Shown here: piece by piece, positions 53,467-61,881 of the stretch
Numbering within the stretch: the stretch's first letter is position 1
Layout of the letters: every line of letters starts with the position of its first letter
DNA from: Chloroflexus aurantiacus J-10-fl
Lineage (GTDB): Bacteria > Chloroflexota > Chloroflexia > Chloroflexales > Chloroflexaceae
Assembly: GCF_000018865.1 (NCBI RefSeq)
Contig: NC_010175.1
Span: forward strand, 4,340,001-4,404,000
Direction of reading: 5' to 3'
DNA length: 64,000 bases
Notes under the pieces: model-generated
Databases searched by the model: none
Told to the model about the DNA's origin: nothing
The model's input: only the letters and a program-made list of their open reading frames with translations
Translations under genes and position numbers: made by a program

Positions 53467-53748
53467 GTGAGTAAAATTGTTTTGCAGCTCTATATTGCAG
53501 GTCACACACCTCGTGCCGAACGTGCAATTGGCACGTTGCGTCGTATGATTGAGTCGGAACTGGCCGGTTACGAGTGTGATTTGACGATCATTGATGTTCT
53601 TGCCAACCCGCAGCAGGCAGAAGATCAGAAGATTCTGGCCACTCCGACACTGATTAAGAGTTCGCCTCCACCATACCGGCGGGTGATTGGCGATCTTTCC
53701 AGTGTCACCGATCTGTTGCAAGTGTTGAACTTACCTCCAAAATCGTGA
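53467..53748 (+). CDS. kaiB: circadian clock protein KaiB
   Basis: 93 residues, thioredoxin-like fold. It begins with GTG 53467 and reads VLQLYIAGHTPRAERAIGTL, ECDLTIIDVLANPQQAEDQKI, the cis-Pro block LATPTLIKSSPPPYRRVIGD and a short helical end. These are hallmark KaiB stretches; in cyanobacteria KaiB switches fold, binds the KaiC CI ring and sequesters KaiA. It is slightly shorter than the roughly 100-residue cyanobacterial form. It sits 29 bases after the PAS gene and 36 bases before kaiC. Confidence 0.95.
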   Translation: MSKIVLQLYIAGHTPRAERAIGTLRRMIESELAGYECDLTIIDVLANPQQAEDQKILATPTLIKSSPPPYRRVIGDLSSVTDLLQVLNLPPKS

Positions 53749-53784
53749 GTTTGCTATTCATTGGTACCAACAAGGAGCAATCTG

Positions 53785-55320
53785 GTGTGCGCTGATCAGA
53801 TCGAACGCCTGCCTACCGGAATTACCGGTTTTGACCATATTGCTAACGGTGGTTTGCCGAAGGGTCGCACAACGCTGGTTTCGGGTACCGCCGGTAGCGC
53901 AAAGACCGTCTTTGCTGCCCAGTTTCTGGCGGCTGGTATCAAACGTGGTGAACCAGGGGTCTTTGTGACCTTTGAAGAGACCCCAGATGCTTTGCGCCGT
54001 AATATGCTGGGTTTTGGATGGGATATTGCCCGCTGGGAAGCAGAAGGGAAGTGGGCTTTTGTTGATGTGTCGCCTCAACCTGACGAAGAGATTGTCGAGT
54101 TGGGTTCATACGATCTCGGAGCATTACTGGCCCGCATTGAGCATGCGGTACGTAGCATCGGGGCCGTTCGGCTGTCCCTCGACTCGCTCGGCGCCATCTT
54201 CACCCGCTTAAGCGATACCAGAGTGGTACGCAACGAGCTGCTGCGGATTGTCAGTACCCTACGCCGGCTGGAAGTGACAGCAGTCTTGACCGCTGAACGA
54301 ACGCAAGAATACGGAGAGATTGCGCGCTACGGGGTCGAGGAGTTTGTCTCCGACGATGTGGTCATTTTGCGCAATGTGCTCGAAGATGAGAAGCGGCGGC
54401 GCACGGTCGAAATTCTCAAGTTTCGTGGTACGTCGCACCAAAAGGGTAGCTTTCCCTTCACCGTTATCCCCGGCGAAGGGATTCATGTCATTCCGCTCTC
54501 GGCGATTGAGCTGAAGCAACGATCTTCCAATGTTCGGATTACATCGGGAAACGCTGAGCTGGATCGCATGTGTGGCGGTGGTTTCTTCCGCGATTCGATT
54601 GTGCTGGTGAGCGGTGCTACCGGAACCGGTAAAACGCTTATGGCCACAACCTTTATGGCTGCCGGGGTTCGCCAGCAGGAACGCTCGCTACTCTTCGCTT
54701 TTGAAGAGAGTCGCGATCAGCTCTTCCGTAATGCGATTGGTTGGGGGATCGATTTCGAGCAGATGGAGCGCGATGGTTTGTTGCGTGTGATCTGCAATTA
54801 TCCCGAAGTAACCAGTCTGGAAGATCAGTTGATCTTTATGAAGGCCGAAATTGATCGCTTTCGTCCACAACGGGTAGCGGTAGATAGCCTCTCGGCACTA
54901 GAGCGGGTAGCCACAATTAAAGGGTTTCGCGAATTTGTGATCGGTTTGACGTCATTTATCAAGCATCAAGAAATGGCCGGTCTCTACACGGCGACTACCC
55001 CAACCCTGCTCGGCGGTTCGTCGGTGACAGAGGCACATATTTCGACCATCACCGACTCGATCATTCTGTTGCGGTATGTTGAGCTGTTTGGCGAGATGCG
55101 CCGCGGGTTAACGGTCTTGAAAATGCGCGGTTCTGGTCACGATAAGGATATTCGTGAGTTTACGATTGATAGTCGTGGAATGCACATCGGTCGTCCATTC
55201 CGCAACATTTCAGGCATTTTGTCAGGTCAATTCACCCACATTGCCCCAAGTGAAATTGATCGCCTGAGTGCGATGTTTCGCGACGAAGAAAGTAGCGAGG
55301 CGCGCGATCAATCATCTTGA
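53785..55320 (+). CDS. kaiC: circadian clock ATPase/autokinase KaiC
   Basis: 511 residues, two RecA-like domains. GTG 53785 is chosen because AAGGAG lies 7-12 bases upstream. CI: Walker A GTAGSAKT (34-41) and catalytic Glu pair in TFEETPDAL (64-65). CII: Walker A GATGTGKT (277-284) and Glu pair in AFEESRDQL (307-308). The phosphorylation segment VTEAHISTITDSI keeps Thr 415, Ser 420 and Thr 421, equivalent to T426/S431/T432 of Synechococcus. The C-terminal RPFRNISGILSG matches the A-loop that KaiA grips, followed by a charged tail. CI has Ser-Ala in its P-loop (GSAKT) instead of the more common GTGKT. All active residues are present, so I expect an active autokinase. Confidence 0.96.
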   Translation: MCADQIERLPTGITGFDHIANGGLPKGRTTLVSGTAGSAKTVFAAQFLAAGIKRGEPGVFVTFEETPDALRRNMLGFGWDIARWEAEGKWAFVDVSPQPDEEIVELGSYDLGALLARIEHAVRSIGAVRLSLDSLGAIFTRLSDTRVVRNELLRIVSTLRRLEVTAVLTAERTQEYGEIARYGVEEFVSDDVVILRNVLEDEKRRRTVEILKFRGTSHQKGSFPFTVIPGEGIHVIPLSAIELKQRSSNVRITSGNAELDRMCGGGFFRDSIVLVSGATGTGKTLMATTFMAAGVRQQERSLLFAFEESRDQLFRNAIGWGIDFEQMERDGLLRVICNYPEVTSLEDQLIFMKAEIDRFRPQRVAVDSLSALERVATIKGFREFVIGLTSFIKHQEMAGLYTATTPTLLGGSSVTEAHISTITDSIILLRYVELFGEMRRGLTVLKMRGSGHDKDIREFTIDSRGMHIGRPFRNISGILSGQFTHIAPSEIDRLSAMFRDEESSEARDQSS

Positions 55321-55362
55321 AGGCTTTTCGGAGTCCTGGCCGGTAAGAGGAGACTATTCACA

Positions 55363-57900
55363 GTGCGGCAAGACCACTCTGAACGCAATCCACAGTCTGC
55401 CGATCTCGAGTCGTCGAATCTGGATCGACAGGCTCTCTATGCGATTCTTGCCAACAATATTAATGCCTTGCTCATTCTCGATCTCGGCGGTGTCGTACTC
55501 TTCGCCAATGAAGCAGCCCAGCGTCTGTTTGGTCGGCAGTCTGCTCAACTGACCGGCAGTCCATTTGGTTTTCCACTTCAGCCCGGCCTGACAGTGGACG
55601 CCGAGATTGTGCGCCCTGATAACTCAGTCGTGATTGTCGATCTACGGGTTGAGCCGATAGAGTGGCAGGGTACGCCGGCAATGCTGGCCGTGCTGCACGA
55701 TATTACTGATCGAAAGCAGGCCGAACAGCAATTGATCGAGACGCAGCAGCTTTTGCATTCGGCGCTGGACGCCCTGCCAACCGCTATTGCTATCCTCAAT
55801 CAGTACGGTCAGGTCTTAGCCGCGAATGTCCGTTGGTTGCAACTGGGGCCTCTGCTTGGTGTTGAGACGGTCGATTGTGCAGTCGGCGCATCGTTTCTGG
55901 CGGCGTGCCATTTGGGAGGTAAAACGGCAGGTGTCATCGCTCAGGCCATTGAACGTCTGTTACATGGCGATGTGACGCGATACGAAGATGAGTTTGCGGT
56001 AGGGAAAGAAGCGCGACGCTGGCTGGAAATACGGGTGGTGCGCTTTGGTTCTGGCGAGCGGGTGCGGGCCGTGGTGGTGCTTGACGACATCTCGGCCCGA
56101 CGGAAGGCTGAGCAGATCGCCCTCGCTCGTCGCCGGGTGTTGGAATTGATAGCTCGCCAGTACGATTTACGAACAATTACCCGCGAATTGTTACACCTGA
56201 TTGGAGAGCAAGTTCCTGATCTGATCTACGCTGCTTGTGTTGTGCGTTCGAGTAATCTGTTTGTTAGCTATAGCACATCGTTACCGGAAGAGGCGATCAA
56301 ACATCTTGACGCCTGGGCTGGTGAGGTGCTGGCATCCGAGCTGCGTCCGCAGCAGCGGATGTTATCGCTGCGGGTAGACCCTTCCCGGTGGCCGGTAGTT
56401 GATTACATCCTGCAAGCATACGCGGTGAGCGAAACGTGGATGATGGCATTGCGAACCAACCGCGATGTCGATAGCTGGCTACTCGTTTGCCGACAGCAGA
56501 ATAACCCACTGACAGCCGAAGAACAGCTTCTGATTGAACAGTTTGAACAGTTGAGCCTTATCGCGCTCGAACAGCACGCTACACTGCATAAACTCGCCTA
56601 TCAGGCGCATCACGATGCACTCACCGGCTTACCGAACCGGCTGCTGTTCGAGGATCGCTTGCAGCAGGCGATTGAGCATGCCCGGCGGGCAAATACCATG
56701 GTTGCTGTGCTCTTCATCGATCTCGACCGTTTCAAACACGTCAATGATACCCTTGGTCACACAACCGGTGATATGCTCCTGATCCAGGTTGCTCGTCGCT
56801 TTGAAGCATGCATACGCGCAACCGATACTATTGCCCGTCATGGGGGTGATGAATTCTTACTGGTGTTGTCTGACATTACGTCGCCCCAGCAAGTGACACA
56901 CGTTGTGCGTCGTCTCCACGAGGCGCTCGACCAGCCCTTCTTCGTCAACGGCCACGAGATTTTTGTGAGTGCCAGTATCGGCGCCAGTCTGTATCCGATT
57001 GACGGTACCGATGTGATTGCATTACAACGGGCTGCCGATGTTGCAATGTATCGTGCCAAGCAGCTTTTGCACAACAGTTTCCAATTTTTTGATGCGGCAA
57101 TTACCGATGTCTCTATCGAACGATTACAGATCGAGAACCTTCTACGACGGGCGATTGAACGACACGAGCTGTTGCTCTACTATCAACCAAAAGTTGACCG
57201 CACGGGGCAGTTGGTCGGTTTAGAGGCGTTGTTGCGCTGGCAACATCCTGAATTGGGAATGGTTTCTCCGGCGCGGTTTATTCCAATTGCCGAAGAAACG
57301 GGTCTGATCGTGCCCATTGGCAGATGGGTGCTGCGTGAGGTGGCGCGTCAGGTGACGCAATGGTGGCGCGATGGTCTGAAGGTTGTCCCTGTTGCCGTGA
57401 ATGTGTCGGTGATCCAGTTTACGCAAGCCGATTTTGCGCAGACTGTTGCCGACACGGTAGCGCAGACTGCATTACCATTTTCCTGGCTGGAACTTGAATT
57501 AACCGAAAGTATGCTGATGGGCCAGATTGATGATTTACGTCGCCAGCTCGGTGAGTTGCGCCAGCTTGGGGTGACGCTGGCGATTGATGATTTTGGTACC
57601 GGTTACTCCTCACTGTCCTACCTGCACCGTTTACCGATCAACGTGCTGAAGATTGACCGGTCATTTGTTGCGCGTCTCGACCAGGACGATGCCGGAGTTG
57701 AACGAAGCCTGATCACCACGATTATCACCCTCGGTCATCATCTTGGGGTGCAGATCGTTGCTGAAGGGGTCGAGACGGCTGGTCAACGTCAGATATTGTT
57801 TGACGCCGGTTGTGATGTGTTTCAAGGCTATCACATCAGTCGTCCATTACCTGCCGGTGTGGTACGAGGATGGCTGGAACAGAACGCAGGTACAGGGTGA
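55363..57900 (+). CDS. PAS-PAS-GGDEF-EAL c-di-GMP turnover protein, last gene of the kai operon
   Basis: 845 residues, no membrane helices. Residues about 25-245 are two PAS domains closely similar to those of the first kai-operon gene (FGFPL core, then ITDRKQAEQQL). A roughly 170-residue GAF-like segment follows (ARRRVLELIARQYDLRTITREL). The GGDEF domain has DLDRFKHVNDTLGHTTGD and intact GGDEF (494-498); the EAL domain has EALLRWQHPE (EAL 621-623), ELTESMLM, AIDDFGTGYSS and KIDRSFV. Both activities, making and breaking cyclic di-GMP, look possible. The start is GTG 55363 with AGAGGAG upstream, 42 bases after kaiC. The operon position suggests output of the Kai timer. Confidence 0.93.
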   Translation: MRQDHSERNPQSADLESSNLDRQALYAILANNINALLILDLGGVVLFANEAAQRLFGRQSAQLTGSPFGFPLQPGLTVDAEIVRPDNSVVIVDLRVEPIEWQGTPAMLAVLHDITDRKQAEQQLIETQQLLHSALDALPTAIAILNQYGQVLAANVRWLQLGPLLGVETVDCAVGASFLAACHLGGKTAGVIAQAIERLLHGDVTRYEDEFAVGKEARRWLEIRVVRFGSGERVRAVVVLDDISARRKAEQIALARRRVLELIARQYDLRTITRELLHLIGEQVPDLIYAACVVRSSNLFVSYSTSLPEEAIKHLDAWAGEVLASELRPQQRMLSLRVDPSRWPVVDYILQAYAVSETWMMALRTNRDVDSWLLVCRQQNNPLTAEEQLLIEQFEQLSLIALEQHATLHKLAYQAHHDALTGLPNRLLFEDRLQQAIEHARRANTMVAVLFIDLDRFKHVNDTLGHTTGDMLLIQVARRFEACIRATDTIARHGGDEFLLVLSDITSPQQVTHVVRRLHEALDQPFFVNGHEIFVSASIGASLYPIDGTDVIALQRAADVAMYRAKQLLHNSFQFFDAAITDVSIERLQIENLLRRAIERHELLLYYQPKVDRTGQLVGLEALLRWQHPELGMVSPARFIPIAEETGLIVPIGRWVLREVARQVTQWWRDGLKVVPVAVNVSVIQFTQADFAQTVADTVAQTALPFSWLELELTESMLMGQIDDLRRQLGELRQLGVTLAIDDFGTGYSSLSYLHRLPINVLKIDRSFVARLDQDDAGVERSLITTIITLGHHLGVQIVAEGVETAGQRQILFDAGCDVFQGYHISRPLPAGVVRGWLEQNAGTG

Positions 57901-57910
57901 GCGGAGAAAC

Positions 57911-57939
57911 GTAGGGGCGGGTTCCAAACCCGCCCCTAC
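57911..57939. repeat. GTAGGGGC palindrome, copy 4, behind the kai operon
   Basis: 13-base arms GTAGGGGCGGGTT / AACCCGCCCCTAC with a 3-base loop, 10 bases after the operon stop. It may act as a transcript end. Confidence 0.85.
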
Positions 57940-58052
57940 GTTGCATGTACCTGTTCACATTGCCATCTAAGAGATACGGCGAACAGTTACGCCTTGAATC
58001 GCGTACCACGCATTGATAGCGAAGTCCTGCTTCTCGTCATCCCGTTACTCGT

Positions 58053-58871
58053 TCATCCTGTTGAACCGTTGTTACGCCGTGCAAGGGCTGCCTTGAGCAG
58101 GCGCCAGATTGTTCGATGACGTGGCATGACCTCGAAGACCTGACCGTTTTTACCCTCGCGCACAATGCGTAGGGCGAGTTCGGCTGTCTCTTCGGCTGTC
58201 GTGCCGAAGATGCGGAGGACGCGGGGCAATTGCTTGATCGCCTCACCACCGGGGCCAACCGTTTCAAAATGATTGATCATGTCTGTCGGCACCATCCCAG
58301 GGGTGAGCACGTTGAAGCGCAGGTAGGGGTGGTCTTGATAGTCGCGGGCAAAGGCTTCGGTCAGACGTACAATCGCCGCTTTTGATGTGCTGTATGCCGA
58401 GAGAAAGCGCTGGGCACGTTTTGCCCCACCACCGGAGAGATTGATGATCTGACCGTTACGTTGTTTGATCATGTACGGCAATGCTGCCCGACAACCGTAA
58501 TAGGTACCGAGCAGATTGACCCTGATCACCTGTTCCCAGGCATCGGGCGGTATGTCCAGTGCATAGCCGAATGGCCCTGAGATGCCGGCGTTGTTGACCC
58601 AGAGATCGATCCGTCCCATCCTTTCCACAGCGGCACTTGCCAGGGCTTCAACCTCGTTGCGATTGGCGACATCGCAGCGAATACCGGTGACGTTCAAACC
58701 AGCAGCCTGCAACGCGCGTTCAGCTTCAGTAAGGTTGGTTGGATTGGTTGATGAGATAATAACCTGCGCACCGGCACGGGCCAGCGCTTCAGCAATTGCC
58801 CGGCCAATCCCACGGCTGCCGCCGGTGACGACGGCTTTCAGATCGCGTAAGTCGGATGGTGTACGAGCCAT
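58053..58871 (-). CDS. SDR family oxidoreductase
   Basis: 272 residues from ATG 58871 (GGAGAT upstream). NAD(P) site TGGSRGIGRAIAEALARAG, NNAG in LWVNNAGISGPFGYAL, Ser in IINLSGGGA and Tyr-x3-Lys in YSTSKAAIVRL. It is a classical short-chain dehydrogenase of unknown substrate. It lies 40 bases downstream of the ArsA-like gene and is probably co-transcribed with it. Confidence 0.88.
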   Translation of the reverse strand: MARTPSDLRDLKAVVTGGSRGIGRAIAEALARAGAQVIISSTNPTNLTEAERALQAAGLNVTGIRCDVANRNEVEALASAAVERMGRIDLWVNNAGISGPFGYALDIPPDAWEQVIRVNLLGTYYGCRAALPYMIKQRNGQIINLSGGGAKRAQRFLSAYSTSKAAIVRLTEAFARDYQDHPYLRFNVLTPGMVPTDMINHFETVGPGGEAIKQLPRVLRIFGTTAEETAELALRIVREGKNGQVFEVMPRHRTIWRLLKAALARRNNGSTG

Positions 58872-58911
58872 GATCTCCTCACTGGCACAAAACAAGCGAA
58901 CTCCAAACAGG

Positions 58912-60036
58912 TTAACGGCGTCGGATAGTCAGGTGATCACCTTCCCGGACAGCACGAATTGACACGCCACGCAGTCCTGGCGGCAAGAGCAGGTGGCGGC
59001 GGTATGGGCCAAGTGAAACGACGAGTTCATCGCCACTGACGCTGATGCTCAGATCGTCACGGGCCACGCCGGGTAAGCGCAGGCGTAGAGATGGATCATC
59101 GGCTGGGCCAATGGTAATGGGTGGCGGTTGTGGCATCGGTGATAGCATCAGGTCTTGAGCGACATCGATGACGGGATCGATAGCGCCTGGTGTGGCGCCG
59201 AAGGGTAAGCGCAACAATGGCAGGTTCGGCCAGCGGGCCTTCACTGCTGCCAGTACGTCTTCCTGTTCGTGGATGACAGACGCTAACCGGTGTCCGGCAT
59301 CCAATGCCGTCAACAAAGGCCCGATAATAAGGGCATCGAGATTCATACCGAAGAGTGGAAATGCCGGGGCAGAGATAGTGGCTGCGCGCAAGCCGGCTTG
59401 ATCAGGCCGAATGACCAGCCGTGCTCGCACATGTGCCGGATCGAGGGCTGTATCACGAAGTTGCTCGAACGTAACCCGCGCATCTTGCAGGCGGCCAATC
59501 TGCTCAAAGGGTAGTAAATTGGCGGGCAAGGCAGCCCGGGCCAGCGACTCACTCGACTGACCGGGGCCGCGATCAAGCCCGAAAAGCTGACGCATAAGCC
59601 AGCGAAAGGTGTCGGGAATGGCTAACGCACGAATGAGGCCATCGGGAGGGCCGGCATCGACGCAAATCACAGCATAGTTACGGCGGGCGTGAATTGCCAG
59701 GCGATACACGGCCAGAAACAGATCGATACCGGGCAGCAACGGCAAATCTTCACCGTTCACCGGTGGGCCTGGAAGCTGAACCCGTGCTCGCAGATCATTC
59801 CAGATACCGTTCAACTCGTTCAGTGTGTTGCATGCCCAGAAATCAAGGCTGGTACGAAGCGTCATTGGCTCGGACGCTGGTGTGACACCCAACAGGGTAG
59901 CGGCAGGGTGCGTCGGTACGAGGCTGGCCAGCAGCGTCGCTTGCCCCTGCGCTGCGAAACCGACAGCCGAAGCAGTGGCAGCCAATGCACTGGCTTCACC
60001 ACTGAAAAGAATAATCTGCGAGTGTGACGGCCACAT
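58912..60036 (-). CDS. ArsA/Get3-like protein with degenerate P-loop and HSP20-like C-terminus
   Basis: 374 residues. The order of blocks follows the ArsA family: an N-terminal 'ILFSGEASALAATASAVGFA' strand-loop-helix, NYAVICVDAGPPDGLIRALAIPDTFRWL (where active enzymes have the switch Asp), PALPANLLPFEQ and a C-terminal domain LRLRLPGVARDDLSISVSGD resembling the ArsA HSP20-like extension. The P-loop, normally GKGGVGKT, has been replaced by GEASALAA, with no Lys and no Ser/Thr. ATP hydrolysis by this chain is therefore unlikely. It may be a regulatory partner of an intact paralog elsewhere. Substrate unknown. Confidence 0.72.
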   Translation of the reverse strand: MWPSHSQIILFSGEASALAATASAVGFAAQGQATLLASLVPTHPAATLLGVTPASEPMTLRTSLDFWACNTLNELNGIWNDLRARVQLPGPPVNGEDLPLLPGIDLFLAVYRLAIHARRNYAVICVDAGPPDGLIRALAIPDTFRWLMRQLFGLDRGPGQSSESLARAALPANLLPFEQIGRLQDARVTFEQLRDTALDPAHVRARLVIRPDQAGLRAATISAPAFPLFGMNLDALIIGPLLTALDAGHRLASVIHEQEDVLAAVKARWPNLPLLRLPFGATPGAIDPVIDVAQDLMLSPMPQPPPITIGPADDPSLRLRLPGVARDDLSISVSGDELVVSLGPYRRHLLLPPGLRGVSIRAVREGDHLTIRRR

Positions 60037-60203
60037 TGTATTGATCCTGCCTGCTGAACGGGAAATATATCCGTTGCTTATCGGCTATTATAACGCGGGA
60101 ATGCCCGATACCTGCTGCCGCTTTGGTCACAGCTATCCGCTATAATGAGTCGTGTCAAACGCTACAGTGCGTTCTCGTATCTCGTTCTGTTCAGGGAGGC
60201 GAC

Positions 60204-60842
60204 ATGGCAGAGTCATTGATGCAACAACCGCTCGGCGCCATCCTCGATGCACTGGCTTCGCGTGCCCCTACCCCCGGTGGTGGGAGTGTTGCGGCCTTAA
60301 CCGGCGCTATGGCAGCCGGGTTAGTGAGTATGGTGTGCGAGCTGACTATTGGTAAGCCGCAATTTGCCACTCTTGAAGGTGAACTACGCGCTATTCATGC
60401 CCAGGCCGAGCAGTTGCGTAGTGAATTGCAGCGACTGGCAGATGAAGACATCACCGTATTCAACCGACTGGCGGCTGCCTACAAGCTCCCGCGAACGACG
60501 GAAGCTGATGCAGCAACGCGGAAGGCAGCGATTCAGCAGATTACCAGGCTGGCAGCGGAAGTGCCACTACGCACAGCACAGGCGGCAACGGCGCTGCTGC
60601 CGCTCTGTACAACGCTGGCCAATAACTGTGCACGCCTGGTGGTCAGTGATGTCGGTGTAGCGGCATTTCTGATCCGGGCCGCCGTGCAGAGTGCTGCGCT
60701 GAACGTTGAAATTAATTTGGCCGCCTTGGAAGATCAATTGTTCGTGCGCGAGACACGGGCGCAGTTGCAAGACCTGCTGATCGGACTTGGTGATGAAGTT
60801 GATGGTATCGTCACCATTGTTCGGGGAAGGATGGCGGGATGA
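60204..60842 (+). CDS. fchA: cyclodeaminase/cyclohydrolase family protein (FchA-like)
   Basis: 212 residues, helical, from ATG 60204 (CAGGGAGG upstream). Signature [29 protein letters not shown], then [22 protein letters not shown] and an Ala-rich C-terminal half. Members are methenyl-tetrahydrofolate cyclohydrolases (FchA) or formimino-THF cyclodeaminases (FTCD C-half). The overlap with folD by 4 bases (ATGA) points to one-carbon metabolism. Reaction: methenyl-THF to 10-formyl-THF or ammonia release from formimino-THF. Confidence 0.9.
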
Positions 60843-61696
60843 GCGCACGCATCCTCGATGGTAAGGCACTGGCGCAAGAGCTACGGGCCGAAGCCGCAGC
60901 CCAGATTGCTGAATTGCGCACTCAGATTGATCGTCCACCTACAATCGCCGTGGTGCAGGTCGGTGATGATCCGGCGGCAACCCGCTATGTGCGGAGCATT
61001 GACCGCCTGTGTCAGTCGTTGGGAGCTGCCTGCCGGGCAATTGCACTTCCGGCAGAAACGGCGCAGGCCGACCTGGAAGCGACCGTGGCGACGCTGAGTG
61101 CAGATGATCGGATTGACGGTATCTTACTGCAATTACCGTTACCGGCGGGTTTAACCCTCGATGGTGTGCTAAGCCGGCTTGCCCCGGAAAAGGATCTCGA
61201 TGGTATTCACCCGATCAACGCCGGCTTGCTGGCGCAGGGGCGGCCAACCCTCACACCCAACACCCCGGCTGGTGGCATTGAACTCATGCGGCGTTATGGT
61301 ATCGACATTCGCGGGCGGCGTGCCGCAGTGGTTGGCCGCTCGGCAATTGTTGGTCGACCTATGGCCCTCCTGCTACTACAAGCCGATGCGACAGTGACAA
61401 TCTGTCATTCCCGGACACCCGATCTCGGTGCAGTTTTGCGCGAGTGCGATATTATCGCTGCGGCTGCCGGTCGTCCTGGTCTGATCACTGCCGATATGGT
61501 CAAACCCGGTGCAACCGTAATCGACTTCGGTACCAATGTGTTAGCCGATGGAAGTATGGTTGGCGATGTCGATTTTGCTGCCGTGGCCGAGGTGGCCGGG
61601 GCAATTACGCCGGTACCCGGTGGTACCGGGCCGGTGACCAACATCATGTTGATGCGGAATCTGATCACGGCAACGCGCACTCGTCTCGGCATCTAA
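60839..61696 (+). CDS. folD: bifunctional methylene-THF dehydrogenase / methenyl-THF cyclohydrolase
   Basis: 285 residues, normal length. Motifs: [18 protein letters not shown] (catalytic Tyr in the ATRYVR stretch; the usual downstream Lys position is replaced by Arg, [11 protein letters not shown]), [30 protein letters not shown], and the Rossmann [15 protein letters not shown] and [15 protein letters not shown]. The common family pattern is S..Yv..K.K, so the Arg in place of Lys deserves a check for cyclohydrolase activity. It is fused by overlap to fchA, which would supply that step if FolD lost it. Confidence 0.93.
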
Positions 61697-61740
61697 CCAC
61701 CTGTAGCTACTCACGAGCAAGGACGAGACATATAGGTTGG

Positions 61741-61764
61741 CGTGCGAGGTGACAATCTCGCACG
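61741..61764 (+). terminator. hairpin after fchA-folD
   Basis: CGTGCGAG / CTCGCACG with an 8-base loop, 45 bases after the folD stop, no U-run. Confidence 0.5.
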
Positions 61765-61881
61765 TAACAAATCACTCTGGCCGTCAGGTGTTACCAGCCC
61801 AAAGGTTGTCTAACTCGTCTCGCTGACTCGTTGGGATATGTGCCACGGAACAGTCCTGGACGAGTGAAGGAATGCGCCGGT

